This document shows, piece after piece, positions 23,910-33,600 of a stretch of 64,000 nt of DNA. Made by a program: the position numbers and the translations under genes. Source of the DNA: Bin87 sp965116785. Its GTDB lineage: Bacteria; Chloroflexota; Dehalococcoidia; Lucifugimonadales; UBA3495. The notes under the pieces are model-generated. The model did no database searches and was not told where the DNA came from. It worked only from the letters and a program-made list of their open reading frames with translations. The stretch spans positions 496,001 to 560,000 of the forward strand of contig OZ220731.1 in the NCBI GenBank assembly GCA_965116785.1, given 5' to 3'. Each line of letters starts with the position of its first letter. Positions within the stretch are counted from its first letter, which is position 1.

Positions 23910-25307
23910 TTAGTTACGCAGGCCGCCACGGCGGAAGTCCGGTGCCTCCATGGGCATTTCGGTGACCACCAGGGGATCCTGCAGGCGCGAGGCGATGCGT
24001 GGGCGGGCAGACGCGATGGCCTCGATTTGCTGCGACGTGGTGATGATTGTGGGCAGGCGCTCTTCATACCGGTAACCCACAATCTGGAACAATTTGTCCT
24101 CGGCGAAGGGCGTGCTGCGCTCCGCTCCCATATCGTCCAGCACCAGCACGTCAGCGTTGCGGATCCGGTCGAGGAGGTCGTCGTGACTGAGCTCGCTGTC
24201 CGGCGCGAACGTGGCTCGCAGGTAGTCAAGCAGGTCGGCTACCGTGGCGAAGAAGACCTCATCGCCGCGGTCTTCACGCTCGCCGGCCGCCGCCACCGCC
24301 AAGTGCGTTTTGCCCACGCCATAGGGCCCGTGCAGACTCAGCCAGCCGTCAGGACTGTTTGCCCAGCGTTGCACGTACGATTTAGCCGCTTGCAAACTGC
24401 GCCGTTGGTGGTCGGACAGTCGTCCGTTGCCGGTCGGATCGAAGGCGGCGAAGGTCATCCGCGCGCGCATGTTGGATGGGATTGCGCCGATGGACCGGCC
24501 CGTGGAACCCTCCGCCCGGCCCAGCCGGTGGACGCGCCCGAACCCGTCCGGAGATGCCAACCGGGTGCGTAAGAAGTCGTCAAGGCGGCTGGGATCCCCG
24601 CGCAGCGTGACCACAGTGGGAAGGCGGGCTGCGTGCCGGGACGACAGTAACTGGAACAACCGCTCCTGCGTCCAGGGAGTTGACGGTCGGGTCGGGAGAT
24701 CGTCCAATACGAGCAGCGGCGCGTTGCGTACCTGCTCGAACAGGTCAACGAACGGCTGGTCGGCCTCATCGCCGAAACCGCTGCGCAGGTAGTCGATCAG
24801 GTCCGCCGCGGTGATGAACAGTGCCGGATGGCCCAGCTCGATGCGACGGTTGGCGATGGCAGCGGCCAGGTATGTTTTTCCGCTTCCGCTTGGGCCCACC
24901 AACGTAAGCCAGCCGTCAGGCTCCTCAGCGTAGGCGATGGAGGCGTCCAGCGCTTTGCGGAAAGCCTGCCGCGCCGCCGCCTCCTGGCTCAGGCCATCTG
25001 TGTTGGCGTTTTGAAAGGTGGCTTGGCGCAGGGACCCAAGATTGCTGTAACGCTCCAGCGCCTCGATCCGCTGCCGCCGGTCGATATCCTGTTCCTGGCA
25101 CTGGCAGGGGAACACCTTTCCGAATTCGGGATTGGTTACGTGGACTCTCCGCGTGACCCAGCCCGCGCCGCCGCACCGGTCGCAGCCTTCAGCCCCGTTC
25201 CGGCTCTCCTGGCTCCCAGGGTAGTCGGCCGTATCGGCGTCGATAGCTGTCCAGGTATCCCGTGCGGCTATCCGGCGCAGTATCGCTCCCAGGCTCTCCA
25301 TGCTCAT
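23910..25307 (-). CDS. Tandem DnaC/IstB-like ATPase, putative helicase loader
   Basis: This 465-aa protein has two AAA+ modules in one chain. The N-terminus has a zinc-finger-like set (Cys42, Cys45, Cys68, Cys70). Module 1 has Walker A GPSGSGKT (138-145) and Walker B LLVLDDL (198-204). Module 2 has Walker A GPYGVGKT (327-334) and Walker B VLVLDDM (387-393). Ordinary DnaC/DnaI loaders have a single module. Module 2 is closer to the DnaC consensus. The gene's first 119 bases overlap the DnaD-like gene; a shorter start would lose the CxxC, so the overlap is kept. It follows dnaB and dnaD, which supports a role in loading DnaB. Confidence 0.88.
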   Translation of the reverse strand: MSMESLGAILRRIAARDTWTAIDADTADYPGSQESRNGAEGCDRCGGAGWVTRRVHVTNPEFGKVFPCQCQEQDIDRRQRIEALERYSNLGSLRQATFQNANTDGLSQEAAARQAFRKALDASIAYAEEPDGWLTLVGPSGSGKTYLAAAIANRRIELGHPALFITAADLIDYLRSGFGDEADQPFVDLFEQVRNAPLLVLDDLPTRPSTPWTQERLFQLLSSRHAARLPTVVTLRGDPSRLDDFLRTRLASPDGFGRVHRLGRAEGSTGRSIGAIPSNMRARMTFAAFDPTGNGRLSDHQRRSLQAAKSYVQRWANSPDGWLSLHGPYGVGKTHLAVAAAGEREDRGDEVFFATVADLLDYLRATFAPDSELSHDDLLDRIRNADVLVLDDMGAERSTPFAEDKLFQIVGYRYEERLPTIITTSQQIEAIASARPRIASRLQDPLVVTEMPMEAPDFRRGGLRN

Positions 25308-25974
25308 GGCGCCCTTCTTTCACCCATCTCCGGAGTATGGCGACTACGTAGCTCCAGTGTCTCTTGTCGTTTTCGGCAGCGATTTCGAGGGCCGCCTCGA
25401 CCCACTCCACCGGATATTCCTCTTCCGCCGCGCGCAACTGCTCCGCAATGTTGTGGCCGTAGGGGCCGATGTGCTGCTCGTATAACGCGAATATGTTAGC
25501 ACGCGCCTCGTCGGTTGGCGTCGGTTGCGGAAGCGGTCCCTCAGCATAGACGGCAGCCGGACCGGCCAGTTCGGCGGCGGTCAGCAACGTGACGCCACCG
25601 GTTTGCAGGTATCTCTGACAGTCTTCGTCATTCAGTAGGACCCGCATCGACCCGACGTCGCGGATTGCTGCAAGCGTGCCCCGGCCCACTGCCGCCGCCA
25701 GGCCATTCAGCGCATGATTCTCGATTCCGCTCAGCTGCGCTTCCGCCAGCACCGGGTCATCCAGCAAATCCTCCAGCGCTATGAAAGGTGGAACCGACCG
25801 GCGCTGGGGCTCATCCGCGAGCAGGGCCAGCGCCCGCAGCGTCACCTTGAGTTCGACGATGTCGTCGATGTCGGCCAGCCACTGCGACAGGGCCGCCGCC
25901 GGTATCGGGATCCGGCGTGCGTTGGCCGGCAAAGATTGCTGATAAGTTCGGGCTTTGCCAGCGACGTCATCCAT
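25189..25974 (-). CDS. DnaD-domain replication protein
   Basis: This 261-aa protein begins at ATG directly after the dnaB stop (TAGATG). Residues about 160-225 match the DnaD/DnaB-II C-terminal domain: FALYEQHIGPYGHNIAEQL, then WVEAALEIAAENDKRHWSYV and AILRRW. The N-terminal part resembles a winged-helix domain (AAALSQWLADIDDIVELKV, later RDVGSMRVLL). DnaD-type proteins bind DNA and help recruit helicase loader and helicase at origins. The tail (YRRRYGRLPWEPGEPERG) runs into the coding start of the loader gene. Confidence 0.88.
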   Translation of the reverse strand: MDDVAGKARTYQQSLPANARRIPIPAAALSQWLADIDDIVELKVTLRALALLADEPQRRSVPPFIALEDLLDDPVLAEAQLSGIENHALNGLAAAVGRGTLAAIRDVGSMRVLLNDEDCQRYLQTGGVTLLTAAELAGPAAVYAEGPLPQPTPTDEARANIFALYEQHIGPYGHNIAEQLRAAEEEYPVEWVEAALEIAAENDKRHWSYVVAILRRWVKEGRHEHGEPGSDTAPDSRTGYLDSYRRRYGRLPWEPGEPERG

Positions 25975-27360
25975 CTAGGCGACGGACTCCTCGTAGCGCG
26001 CCAGCTCGTCGAACCGCATCAGGTTGTCCCGGAAGTAGAGGTGGAAACTGCCCGTGGGCCCATGCCGGTGCTTGGCCACAATCAACTCCACCAGGTTGCG
26101 CGGATAGGGTCGGCCGGGTGAGTGCTGCTCCCATTCTTCCTCGGTGAAGACCCGGTCCTCGCGGAACAGGAAGGTCACCACGTCGGCGTCCTGCTCGATG
26201 CTTCCGCTGTCCCGTAGGTCAGAAAGCTGCGGGCGATGTCCGGGCCGGTTTTCCACCACGCGGCTGAGCTGCGAACAGGTGAACACCGGCGTGTTCAAGT
26301 CGCGAGCCATGCCCTTGAGCGACCTTGATATCTCGCTGATCTCCTGCACGCGGTTCTCGCCATAACCCTGCCGCCGGCCGCCGCCCTGGATCAGTTGGAG
26401 GTAATCGACCACCAGGAAATCCAGACCGTGTTCCAGCTGCAGGCGTTGCGCCTTGCTCCGCATGTCCATCGTGGTCTGGAACGGCGTATCGTCGATGAAG
26501 ATGGGGAGGCCCGACAGCAAGCCCACGGCGTCGGAGATAACGTTCTGCTCGTTTTCCGACAACAAACCGAGTCGGAGCCGGTGCGAATCCACGCCGGATT
26601 CGGCGACCAGCATGCGCATGGCCACCTGTTCGCGGCTCATTTCCAGGCTGAAGATGCCGCAGGTCTGACCGGATTTCGCGGCGTTGGTACAGATGTTGAG
26701 GGCGAGGCTGCTCTTGCCCAGGCCGGGCCGCGCGCCGACGATCAGCAGATCGGATCTCTGCATCCCGCCCAGCAGGCTATCGAAATCGCTGTAGCCGCTC
26801 TGGAGCGGCGGCTCGTCGGTCAGGGAAACGTCGCCGATGTCTCCCTGCAAATATACGTCCAGCACCGAGCTCAGCGGTATGAAGCCCCGGTCGTCGGCGG
26901 TGGGGCGCACGCCGAACAACACCTCCACCGACTGCCGCATGGTTTCGTCCACATCCGAGCTCTCATCAAACCCCAGCTCGGCGATCCGGTTGCCGGCCGC
27001 GATGACCCGCCGCTTGGCCGCCGTCTCCGCCACGATGGCGGCGTAGTGCTCCACGTTGACCGACGTGGGCGTTCCCGCAATGAGCTGCCCCAGATAGGGG
27101 AGCCCACCCACTTGTTCGAGCCGGCCCTGCGTCTGCAACTCCCGTGCGACCGTGATCTGGTCGATCGCCTCCTGGCGCAGGAAAACCGCGACGCACGCGG
27201 CGAAGCAGAACTGGTGTCTCGCCCGGTGGAAGTCCTCGGGCTTGATCAGTGGGGTGACGCGATGCAGCGCGTCGCCGTCGATGAGCAACGCGCCCAGAAC
27301 CGCCGCCTCGGCCTCAGGGTCGTGGGGCAATTGCCGTTCGCTGTACGGGTCGGCAACCAC
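25975..27360 (-). CDS. dnaB: Replicative DNA helicase DnaB
   Basis: This hexameric 5'-3' helicase of the replication fork is 461 aa. The N-terminal primase-interacting domain begins LPHDPEAEAAVLGALLID. The RecA-like domain has Walker A GARPGLGKSSLALN, Walker B FLVVDYLQLIQGGG, the ENRVQEISEISRSLK motif with the catalytic region, and the C-terminal arginine-finger region (SDLRDSGSIEQDADVV and KHRHGPTG). It lies between rplI and the DnaD-like gene in one minus-strand unit, matching the common rplI-dnaB order. No intein is present. Confidence 0.98.
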   Translation of the reverse strand: MVADPYSERQLPHDPEAEAAVLGALLIDGDALHRVTPLIKPEDFHRARHQFCFAACVAVFLRQEAIDQITVARELQTQGRLEQVGGLPYLGQLIAGTPTSVNVEHYAAIVAETAAKRRVIAAGNRIAELGFDESSDVDETMRQSVEVLFGVRPTADDRGFIPLSSVLDVYLQGDIGDVSLTDEPPLQSGYSDFDSLLGGMQRSDLLIVGARPGLGKSSLALNICTNAAKSGQTCGIFSLEMSREQVAMRMLVAESGVDSHRLRLGLLSENEQNVISDAVGLLSGLPIFIDDTPFQTTMDMRSKAQRLQLEHGLDFLVVDYLQLIQGGGRRQGYGENRVQEISEISRSLKGMARDLNTPVFTCSQLSRVVENRPGHRPQLSDLRDSGSIEQDADVVTFLFREDRVFTEEEWEQHSPGRPYPRNLVELIVAKHRHGPTGSFHLYFRDNLMRFDELARYEESVA

Positions 27361-27429
27361 GGAGCACCGGTCCTCACTCGGAGGGCCGCAGCAACATGCG
27401 CTGCGACCAAATGGCGGCTACGGGAGGAG

Positions 27430-27879
27430 TTATTCTTCTACTGACGCGATGACGTTGATGGTCGCGCGAATCTCGCTGGACAGGTTCAGCACCACCTCGT
27501 ACTCGCCCGGCTCGCGAATTGGTTCCACGTTGCTGGTGATACGGCGGTCGATTTCGCGTTCCAGAGCCGCGCCGACGGCGTCGGCGATGCCGATCCCGCT
27601 GATGGCTCCGTAGTAGCGGCCGGTGGGGGTGACACGACCGGGGATGGTCACGGTGAGGTTGTCCAGCGCCTCGGCCAGTTCCTCCACGACCTGGGTTTCC
27701 CGCGCCCGCTGCTGGTCGCCCTCGACCTTGATCTTGTCCAGGCGCTTCATCGTCTCGTCGGTGGCGATCTCTGCCAGGCCTTTGGGCAGCAGGTAGTTCC
27801 GGGCGTAGCCGCGCGAAACGCGTTTCACCTCGCCGGCCCGCGCCTGGTCGGGAACATCGTGCAGGAACAGCATCATCAT
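27430..27879 (-). CDS. rplI: 50S ribosomal protein L9
   Basis: L9 binds 23S rRNA near the L1 stalk. From ATG 27879 it is 149 aa, the family size; the starts at 27876 and 27873 are equivalent, since the protein opens MMMLFLHDV. An AGAGAGG site lies eight bases upstream. The N-terminal rRNA-binding domain is clear (VKRVSRGYARNYLLPKGLA), followed by the long helix and a C-terminal domain (RYYGAISGIGIADAV). A longer frame upstream (to 27999) adds a leader unlike the family. Confidence 0.97.
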   Translation of the reverse strand: MMMLFLHDVPDQARAGEVKRVSRGYARNYLLPKGLAEIATDETMKRLDKIKVEGDQQRARETQVVEELAEALDNLTVTIPGRVTPTGRYYGAISGIGIADAVGAALEREIDRRITSNVEPIREPGEYEVVLNLSSEIRATINVIASVEE

Positions 27880-28131
27880 CGGGAGGGCCTCTCTATATCG
27901 GCGACAGCCGACGAAAATTCCGTTCATGCGTCGGCGTTCGCGATCTGCCGGGATCAAGTCTGGGTAGCCATTATAGACCATCCTGGTTGACGGCGGCACT
28001 GACCCGTGTCTTAGTGCTACTCACGATGGCAGGTCATGGCGTGACGACCCTGCCAAATCGAAATGTCAACCGCTGATCCCGTGCGTTAGAATGGGCCATC
28101 AACGTCACCGCGCCAACCCTGGAGGAACCCC

Positions 28132-28797
28132 ATGTCTTTCTGCGACGAGATCGAGCGAGAGTCCCAGCAACAACGCGACGCCATGGCGTTCCATCCATTT
28201 GTGCAGGGCATCGGTGACGGGACCCTGGAGTTGGACCGGTTCAAGCACTTCATTACCCAGGACTACGTCTATCTCATCGATTTCGCTCGCGTCCTCGCGC
28301 TGGCCTCGGCCAAGGCCCCGGATCTGCCGGCAATGTCGTGGTTTGCGCGTGCCGTGGACTACATTCTGAACACCGAGATGGATCTGCACCGTTCGTACTG
28401 CGCCCAGTTCGGCATCACCGAAGCCGAACTGGACGCGACCCGGCACGCGCCGACCTGCTACTCGTACACCAGCTACCTGCTGCGTGTTGCCCACCAGGGA
28501 ACCTTTGGCGAAGTGGTCGCCGCCGTGTTGCCGTGTATCTGGGGATACTGGCGCGTCGGCGAACGGCTGGCCGACCAGGGCTTGCCGGACCACGCCGGCT
28601 ACGCCCAATGGATCCAGATGTACGCCGCCACCGAGCAACAGTCGGTTGCCGAGGAATGTCGCGCGATTTGCGATCGTATCGCTGCCACCGCCGGGTCCGC
28701 CGAGATCGCTGCCATGAAAGAGGCATACATCACCTGCACGCGCTACGAGCAGGCTTTCTGGGAAATGGGCTGGACGCTGGAGGACTGGCCCGTTTAG
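28132..28797 (+). CDS. tenA: TenA-family protein (thiaminase II type)
   Basis: TenA enzymes hydrolyse aminopyrimidines to salvage thiamin precursors. The 221-aa helical protein has the family path FHPFVQGIGDGTLELDRFKHF, QDYVYLIDFARVLALASAKA, the Tyr/Cys region TCYSYTSYLL, then VVAAVLPCIWGYWRVGERL with the conserved active-site-type Cys. Glu in YEQAFWEMGW near the C-terminus is also conserved. No other thiamin gene or TPP riboswitch is nearby. ATG 28132 has a GGAGGAA site. Confidence 0.93.
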   Translation: MSFCDEIERESQQQRDAMAFHPFVQGIGDGTLELDRFKHFITQDYVYLIDFARVLALASAKAPDLPAMSWFARAVDYILNTEMDLHRSYCAQFGITEAELDATRHAPTCYSYTSYLLRVAHQGTFGEVVAAVLPCIWGYWRVGERLADQGLPDHAGYAQWIQMYAATEQQSVAEECRAICDRIAATAGSAEIAAMKEAYITCTRYEQAFWEMGWTLEDWPV

Positions 28798-28840
28798 GAG
28801 TCACACGGGTTGAGCGGTCCCACCGGCGCTGCGGTTAACG

Positions 28841-28915
28841 TGGTCGGGGTGGGCAGATTCGAACTGCCGATCTCCTGCTCCCAAAGCAGGCGCCTTGCCG
28901 CTAGGCCACACCCCG
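28841..28915 (-). tRNA. tRNA-Pro (UGG), with encoded CCA
   Basis: The cloverleaf folds with acceptor CGGGGTG/CACCCCG, D-stem GCCT/AGGC, anticodon stem CCTGC/GCAGG and loop TTTGGGA (anticodon TGG), and T-stem GGCAG/CTGCC around TTCGAAT. The discriminator is A, followed by encoded CCA. It is 37 bases downstream of tRNA-Arg on the same strand and probably co-transcribed with it. Confidence 0.95.
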
Positions 28916-28952
28916 ACGTCTCCCTCCCGACGGTCCGGGCGATCCGGCAAAG

Positions 28953-29024
28953 TACCCCCGCGGAGACTCGAACTCCGGTCTCTGGCTCCGGAGGCCAGCA
29001 CTCTATCCACTGAGCTACGGGGGC
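28953..29024 (-). tRNA. tRNA-Arg (CCG)
   Basis: Acceptor GCCCCCG pairs with CGGGGGT (one G-U), the anticodon stem is CTGGC/GCCAG with loop CTCCGGA (anticodon CCG), and the T-stem is CGGAG/CTCCG around TTCGAGT. The discriminator is A. The bases after it are CTT, so CCA is not encoded, unlike the other three tRNAs in this window. Confidence 0.95.
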
Positions 29025-29031
29025 ACTTTTG

Positions 29032-29040
29032 ATTTTAGCA
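29032..29040 (-). promoter_or_regulatory. Extended -10 promoter for the tRNA-Arg/tRNA-Pro pair
   Basis: On the minus strand TGCTAAAAT ends seven bases before the tRNA-Arg 5' end, an extended -10 (TGnTAAAAT) at the right distance. It overlaps the stop codon of the secreted-protein gene. No convincing -35 is seen. Confidence 0.45.
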
Positions 29041-29550
29041 CAACGGCCGGCGACACAGAGCTAACCCGGCCGAATCATCAGTCGGGCGGTCGTAGGCGAG
29101 CCCTCCCTCGCACGATACCGGCGGCAGGTATTGACCGAACCCCGACTTTGCGGCGGTGTGGACTTCGTAGCTGGAACCCTCGTGAGCGAAGATGATCCTG
29201 TACCCGGGAACGATGACTTTCGCGTAAACGTAGCCGGGTTTGGGGCAGCCCAGGGATGTGTCCGGCCAGTTGACGGCCTGTTCGCTGATGAACTCCAGGC
29301 TCTCTCCGGAGACGCCCAGCCTCTGCGCCAGCAATACGCGAGCGGCGCCACGGCGCCCGTGCTCGACCGGGGTCCATGGCGATGCATTGTTGTGGGGTGA
29401 GGTGTGACCGATTACTTCGTGGGATGGTGGGTCAAGGCTGTAAGCGGCCGATGGGCGAGCCGACCCCAGCGTCACCACCGCGACCGCGCAGATCGTCAAT
29501 CCGATCAGCGCCCAGAGCATCGGCCGCCGCGATTCAGTAAAATTCCGCAT
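29035..29550 (-). CDS. Secreted or membrane-anchored protein of unknown function
   Basis: From ATG 29550, preceded by AGGAGG, the protein is 171 aa; a longer frame upstream lacks a ribosome site. Basic residues and the hydrophobic segment MLWALIGLTICAVAVVTLG form a signal peptide or anchor, so it is exported. The mature part has a short helical segment (ARVLLAQRLGVSGESLEF), then TSLGCPKPGYVYAKVIVPG and YRIIFAHEGSSYEVHT, a pattern I have seen in small secreted Chloroflexi and cyanobacterial proteins of unknown role. Further cysteines near the C-terminus (SCEGG, ALCRRPLC) could form disulphides. Confidence 0.8.
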   Translation of the reverse strand: MRNFTESRRPMLWALIGLTICAVAVVTLGSARPSAAYSLDPPSHEVIGHTSPHNNASPWTPVEHGRRGAARVLLAQRLGVSGESLEFISEQAVNWPDTSLGCPKPGYVYAKVIVPGYRIIFAHEGSSYEVHTAAKSGFGQYLPPVSCEGGLAYDRPTDDSAGLALCRRPLC

Positions 29551-29812
29551 ATTGCGTGCCTCCTGATAATTTATCGTCGCCGTGCTGTACCGAGCCGCAT
29601 CAACGGTCCACCTGGTGGGCATCAAGTGTTCGTTATTGGTCACTTGCGGCCGCAGGCAGTCTTGGGCCTCGCTTCGAAGGTCGGCGCCGCTTCCGGATTG
29701 AGTTATCTATCGATCTATACGTGGCCGGGCGTGGAGCGGATTGGCGAACGCCAACGCCGGCAGGTCTACGATGTGACCCCACCGCACCGGTTGCGCGGTC
29801 GCCCCCGGGCAA

Positions 29813-29842
29813 CGAAAAACGGCCCACGCTGGTGAGCCGTTT
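29813..29842 (-). terminator. Rho-independent terminator after tRNA-Asp
   Basis: Downstream of tRNA-Asp on the minus strand is a 7-bp stem (AAACGGC/GCCGTTT) running into a T-run. It separates tRNA-Asp from the secreted-protein gene. The rest of the 304-base gap 29551-29854 shows nothing else I can support. Confidence 0.75.
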
Positions 29843-29854
29843 CAGAGTTTACAA

Positions 29855-29930
29855 TGGCGACCCGGATCGGATTCGAACCGACGATCTCTGCCTTGACAGG
29901 GCAGTATGTTAACCACTACACCACCGGGCC
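29855..29930 (-). tRNA. tRNA-Asp (GUC), with encoded CCA
   Basis: Acceptor GGCCCGG/CCGGGTC, anticodon stem CTGCC/GGCAG with loop CTGTCAA (anticodon GTC), and a T-arm around TTCGAAT. The discriminator is G, as expected for tRNA-Asp, followed by encoded CCA. Confidence 0.95.
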
Positions 29931-30073
29931 ACAAAACACGCGAGATCATCGCGCGTAGAATTATTTTAGTCAGCAGCCCGCGATATTGTCAAACTAGATT
30001 TCATTCTCATGACATCGTCCCGGCCGACGGCCGGCTATAATTGCCCGAACCAATATCCACCGGGAGGAACCCC

Positions 30074-30598
30074 TTGATTCGCAGCATCGACGGCAAGTCG
30101 CCCCAAATCCACCCCAGCGTGTTCGTCAGCGAGGCCGCCTACATCGTCGGCGACGTGATAATCGGCGAGGGGACCAGCATCTGGCCCGGCGCGGTGATAC
30201 GGGCCGACTACGGACAGATCGTGATCGGCAAGAACTGCTCGATCCAGGACAACTGCGTCCTGCACACCGACGATTACCTTGAACTCGGCGACAACGTGCT
30301 GATGACCCACGGCGCGGTGATCCACGGCGGAAAGGTCGGCAACAACGTCATGATCGGCGTCAACGCGGTTTGCCTGGAGGACTGCGACGTTGGCGACTAC
30401 GTGCTCATCGGGGCGGGGGCAATCGTCACCGGCACGCCCATTCCCAATGAATCGCTGGTGATCGGCGTGCCCGGTCGCATCAGGGAACTGCCCGATGTTC
30501 ACCGCAAGCGGCTGGAGAACCCAACCGCGCGCTACCAGGAAAACGGCCGGCGTTTCATCGCCGCCGGCTTGGGCCTGCAAATCCCCGAGTCCGACTGA
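30074..30598 (+). CDS. Gamma-carbonic-anhydrase family protein (left-handed beta-helix)
   Basis: This is a trimeric zinc enzyme or transferase-like protein of the gamma-CA/YrdA group, 174 aa from TTG 30074, which follows GGGAGG. A TATAAT lies at 30036-30041. Hexapeptide repeats run through IGEGTSIWPGAVIRAD and VIGKNCSIQDNCVLHTDD to GDYVLIGAGAIVTG. The three zinc histidines are seen in CVLHTD and THGAVIHGG. The long acidic loop of the archaeal Cam enzyme is absent, as in YrdA/CamH types, so carbonic anhydrase activity is plausible but not certain. Confidence 0.92.
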   Translation: MIRSIDGKSPQIHPSVFVSEAAYIVGDVIIGEGTSIWPGAVIRADYGQIVIGKNCSIQDNCVLHTDDYLELGDNVLMTHGAVIHGGKVGNNVMIGVNAVCLEDCDVGDYVLIGAGAIVTGTPIPNESLVIGVPGRIRELPDVHRKRLENPTARYQENGRRFIAAGLGLQIPESD

Positions 30599-30600
30599 CT

Positions 30601-30622
30601 GGGCGCCGGCTGCCCGGCGCTC
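30601..30622. terminator. Bidirectional hairpin between convergent genes
   Basis: A GC-rich inverted repeat (GGCGCCGG...CCCGGCGC, 3-base loop) fills the gap between the stops of the gamma-CA gene and dnaE. It is GC-only with no long T-run, so it is a weak or factor-dependent terminator candidate. Confidence 0.45.
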
Positions 30623-30626
30623 CAGC

Positions 30627-33600
30627 CTAAGCGGCCTGCGCCGGGTACTCGGTGCAGCTTTCGTCCTGCAGCAGTACGTCCCGAACGCGCTGCTGCAATT
30701 CGTCACACACTGCGGTCGATACTGTGGGGATCTCCATCAGCACCGTGCGTCCTTCCTTGAGGTTGAGCTCCAGGTAGACTTTGTCCTCCCCGGTGTACTC
30801 GAGCATTACCCGGATGGCCTGCCGCAGCCGGTACCGGTCTTCGTCCGGCTGATCGGTTTCGACCATTCGAACCAGGACGCCCGTGTCGCGGTGGCCGTTG
30901 GAGGAGGCTGATGCCGGCGGAGCCGGCGCCGGCCGGTTGCCGTTTGACCGGGAAGGTTTCGTTGGCGGACTGGGGCTCGCCGCCGGCGTGCTTGCGGAAG
31001 CCGGAGCCGCCGGGCCCGTAGGAGACGGTGCGGCGCTTTCCGGCAGCGCGTATTCCTGCGCGTCGTAGCAGGCGATGGAGAAGTCGTCACCGCGGATCTG
31101 GAGCCGGCCCGTGACCCGCGCGACCCGGCCCGCTTGCCAGACGTGGGCCGTCTTTTCCAGCGAGTCGGGCCAGACCATCGCCTCGACCTGCCCGCCCACC
31201 ATGGCCAGGTCCACCCGCAGGAACTTTCGATTGTCGCGGGTGTAACGCTCGGTGACCGCGGCGACGTGACCCAGCAGCGTCACCGTGCTGCTGATCATCT
31301 CCTCGTCCAGCTGGTCTACGGAGTTGTAGGCGTCGCCCGGGTTGATGCCGGCCAGGGCCAACAGCGGGTTGTAGGACAGCGCGACCCCCAGGTATTCCTT
31401 TTCCAGGTTGGCCTTTTCCTGCGGGGTGTAGTCGGAGTACGACAGGTCCAGCTCCAGCAGGGTGCCGCCGGCGCCGCTGTCCATCTCTTCGCCGAACATG
31501 CCGAACTGCCCGGAGTTGCGGTTTCGCGTTTCCTGCTGCGCCAGGCCCCAGATCCGGTCCAGGTTGCCGATTACCGTGGCCCGCGGCGCCAGGGAGTCGA
31601 ATGCACCGGCCTTGGCCAACCCCTCCAGCGTGCGGCGGTTCAGGCCTGACACGTCCACGCGGCGGCAGAAGTCAGTGAGCGACCCAAAGGGCCCCTTGGC
31701 GGCGCGCTCGGTGACAATGGGCGTGATGGCGCCCTCGCCCACGGTCTTGATCGCGGCCAGGCCGATGCGCAGCTTGCCGGTCTGCGCCCGGTCGGCAGGC
31801 GTGTCGATGGTGTAGTGGATGCCCGACTGGTTCACGTCGGGCAACTCGATCCCGATGCCCATGCGCGTGCACTCGTTGATCGACGCGACGTAGCGGTCCC
31901 CGTGATCCAGGCGGCAGTTGAGCACGGAGGCCATGTACTCCAGCGGGTAGTGGGTCTTGAAGTACGCGGTCCAATAGGAGATCAGCCCATAGCTCACGCT
32001 GTGGGCCTTGTTGAACGCGTACCCGGCGAAGGGCTCGATCAGGTTGAAGATCTCCGCGCCCATCTGTTCGCTGTAGCCCTGTTGCACCGCGCCTGACACG
32101 AACCGGTCTCGTTCTTCCGCCATGAGTTCCGGGATTTTCTTCCCCATGGCCTTGCGGACGGTGTCGGCTTCGCCCAGCGAATAACCGGCAAAGTTTTGCA
32201 GGACGTGCAGCACCTGGTCCTGGTAAACGATGACCCCGTAGGTCTCGTCCAGCAGTTCCTTCATGCTGGGGTGGGGGTAGGTCACCTGCTCCTTGCCGTG
32301 CTTGGAGCGAATGAACCGGTCGATGTGCTCCATTGGGCCCGGCCGATAGAGCGCGATCATTGCCGCAATGTCGCCCAAATCGGAAGGCTTCAGCTCCTTG
32401 ATGTACCGCTGCATCCCCGCGCTTTCCAGCTGGAACAGGTCCGTGGTGTTGCCGGTTCCCAGCAGATCGTACGTCTCCTCGTCGTCCAGCGTAAGCCGAC
32501 TGAGGTCGATGCGGATGCCCCGCTCCTCGTCCAGCAGCTTGATGGTCCGGTCCAGGATGGTCAGGTTGGTCAGGCCCAGGAAGTCCATCTTGAGCAGGCC
32601 CAGCTTGGCCACCGGGTCCATGGAGTACTGGGTCATCATGACCGGGCTGTTCTCATCCCCGCGCGACGGGCGTTGCAGCGGGACCGTTTCCGTCAGCGGT
32701 TCGTCTGCGATCAACACTCCGGCGGCGTGCGTGCTGACGTGGTGGACGATACCCTCCAGCGCCTGGGCGTTGTCCACCAGTTCCCGGATCGCTGCGTCGC
32801 GTACGTAGGTGTCCGCCATCTCCTGGTTGGCCGACATGGCGTCCTTGATCGTGCGGGATTTGAAGGGCACCATACGGGCGATGCGGTCGACGTCGCCGTA
32901 GCTCATGCCCAGCCCGCGACCCACATCGCGGAGGGCGGCCTTGGGCCCCAGGGTTCCGAAGGTGATGATCTGGGCCACCCGGTCGTTGCCGTAACGGTCA
33001 ATGACGTAGCGCAGCACTTCGTCCCGCCGGTCGTCCTGGAAGTCCATGTCGATGTCGGGCATTTCCTTGCGCTCGAAGTTCAGGAAACGCTCGAACACCA
33101 GGTTGTAGCGCATCGGGTCGATGTCGGTGATGCCGAGGCAGTACAGCACGACGCTGGCGGCGGCGCTTCCCCGCACGCCAAAGAGGATTTGCTGCTTGCG
33201 GACGAAGGAGATGATGTCCCACACCACGAGGAAGTAGTTGGCGAAGTGGGTCTGCCGGACCACCTCCAGCTCATATTCCATCCGGGCGCGGGCGGCGTCG
33301 TTGTTGATCCCGTAGCGCTGATTGAAACCCTCCCAGCAGATGCGTTCCAGGTAGGCGTCGGCGTCCTCGTTGTTGGGCGTGGGGTACCGGGGCAGGTGCA
33401 TCTGACCGAACCCCAGCGAAACATTGCACTGCTGGGCAATCTCGCCGGTAATGTCCACAGCCTGTGGGAAATCGTGGAACAGCGCCGCCATCTCGTCCGC
33501 GGACCGGATGTAGTAGGACGAGTCTTCCATCCGCAGCCGCTTGTCATCCATCACGTTGGTGCCGGTCTGGATGCAGATGTACACGTCCTGGTACTGGTAG

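Noticed and set aside
22821..24572. 583-codon plus-strand frame
   Set aside because: Lies opposite the 333-aa partner and the loader ATPase, both with clear motifs on the minus strand.
28132..28797. TPP riboswitch upstream of tenA
   Set aside because: The 132-base upstream gap shows no thi-box sequence; only a weak -10-like TAGAAT.
29855..29930. tRNA at this site as Val
   Set aside because: The anticodon loop is CTGTCAA with GTC at positions 34-36, and the discriminator G fits Asp.
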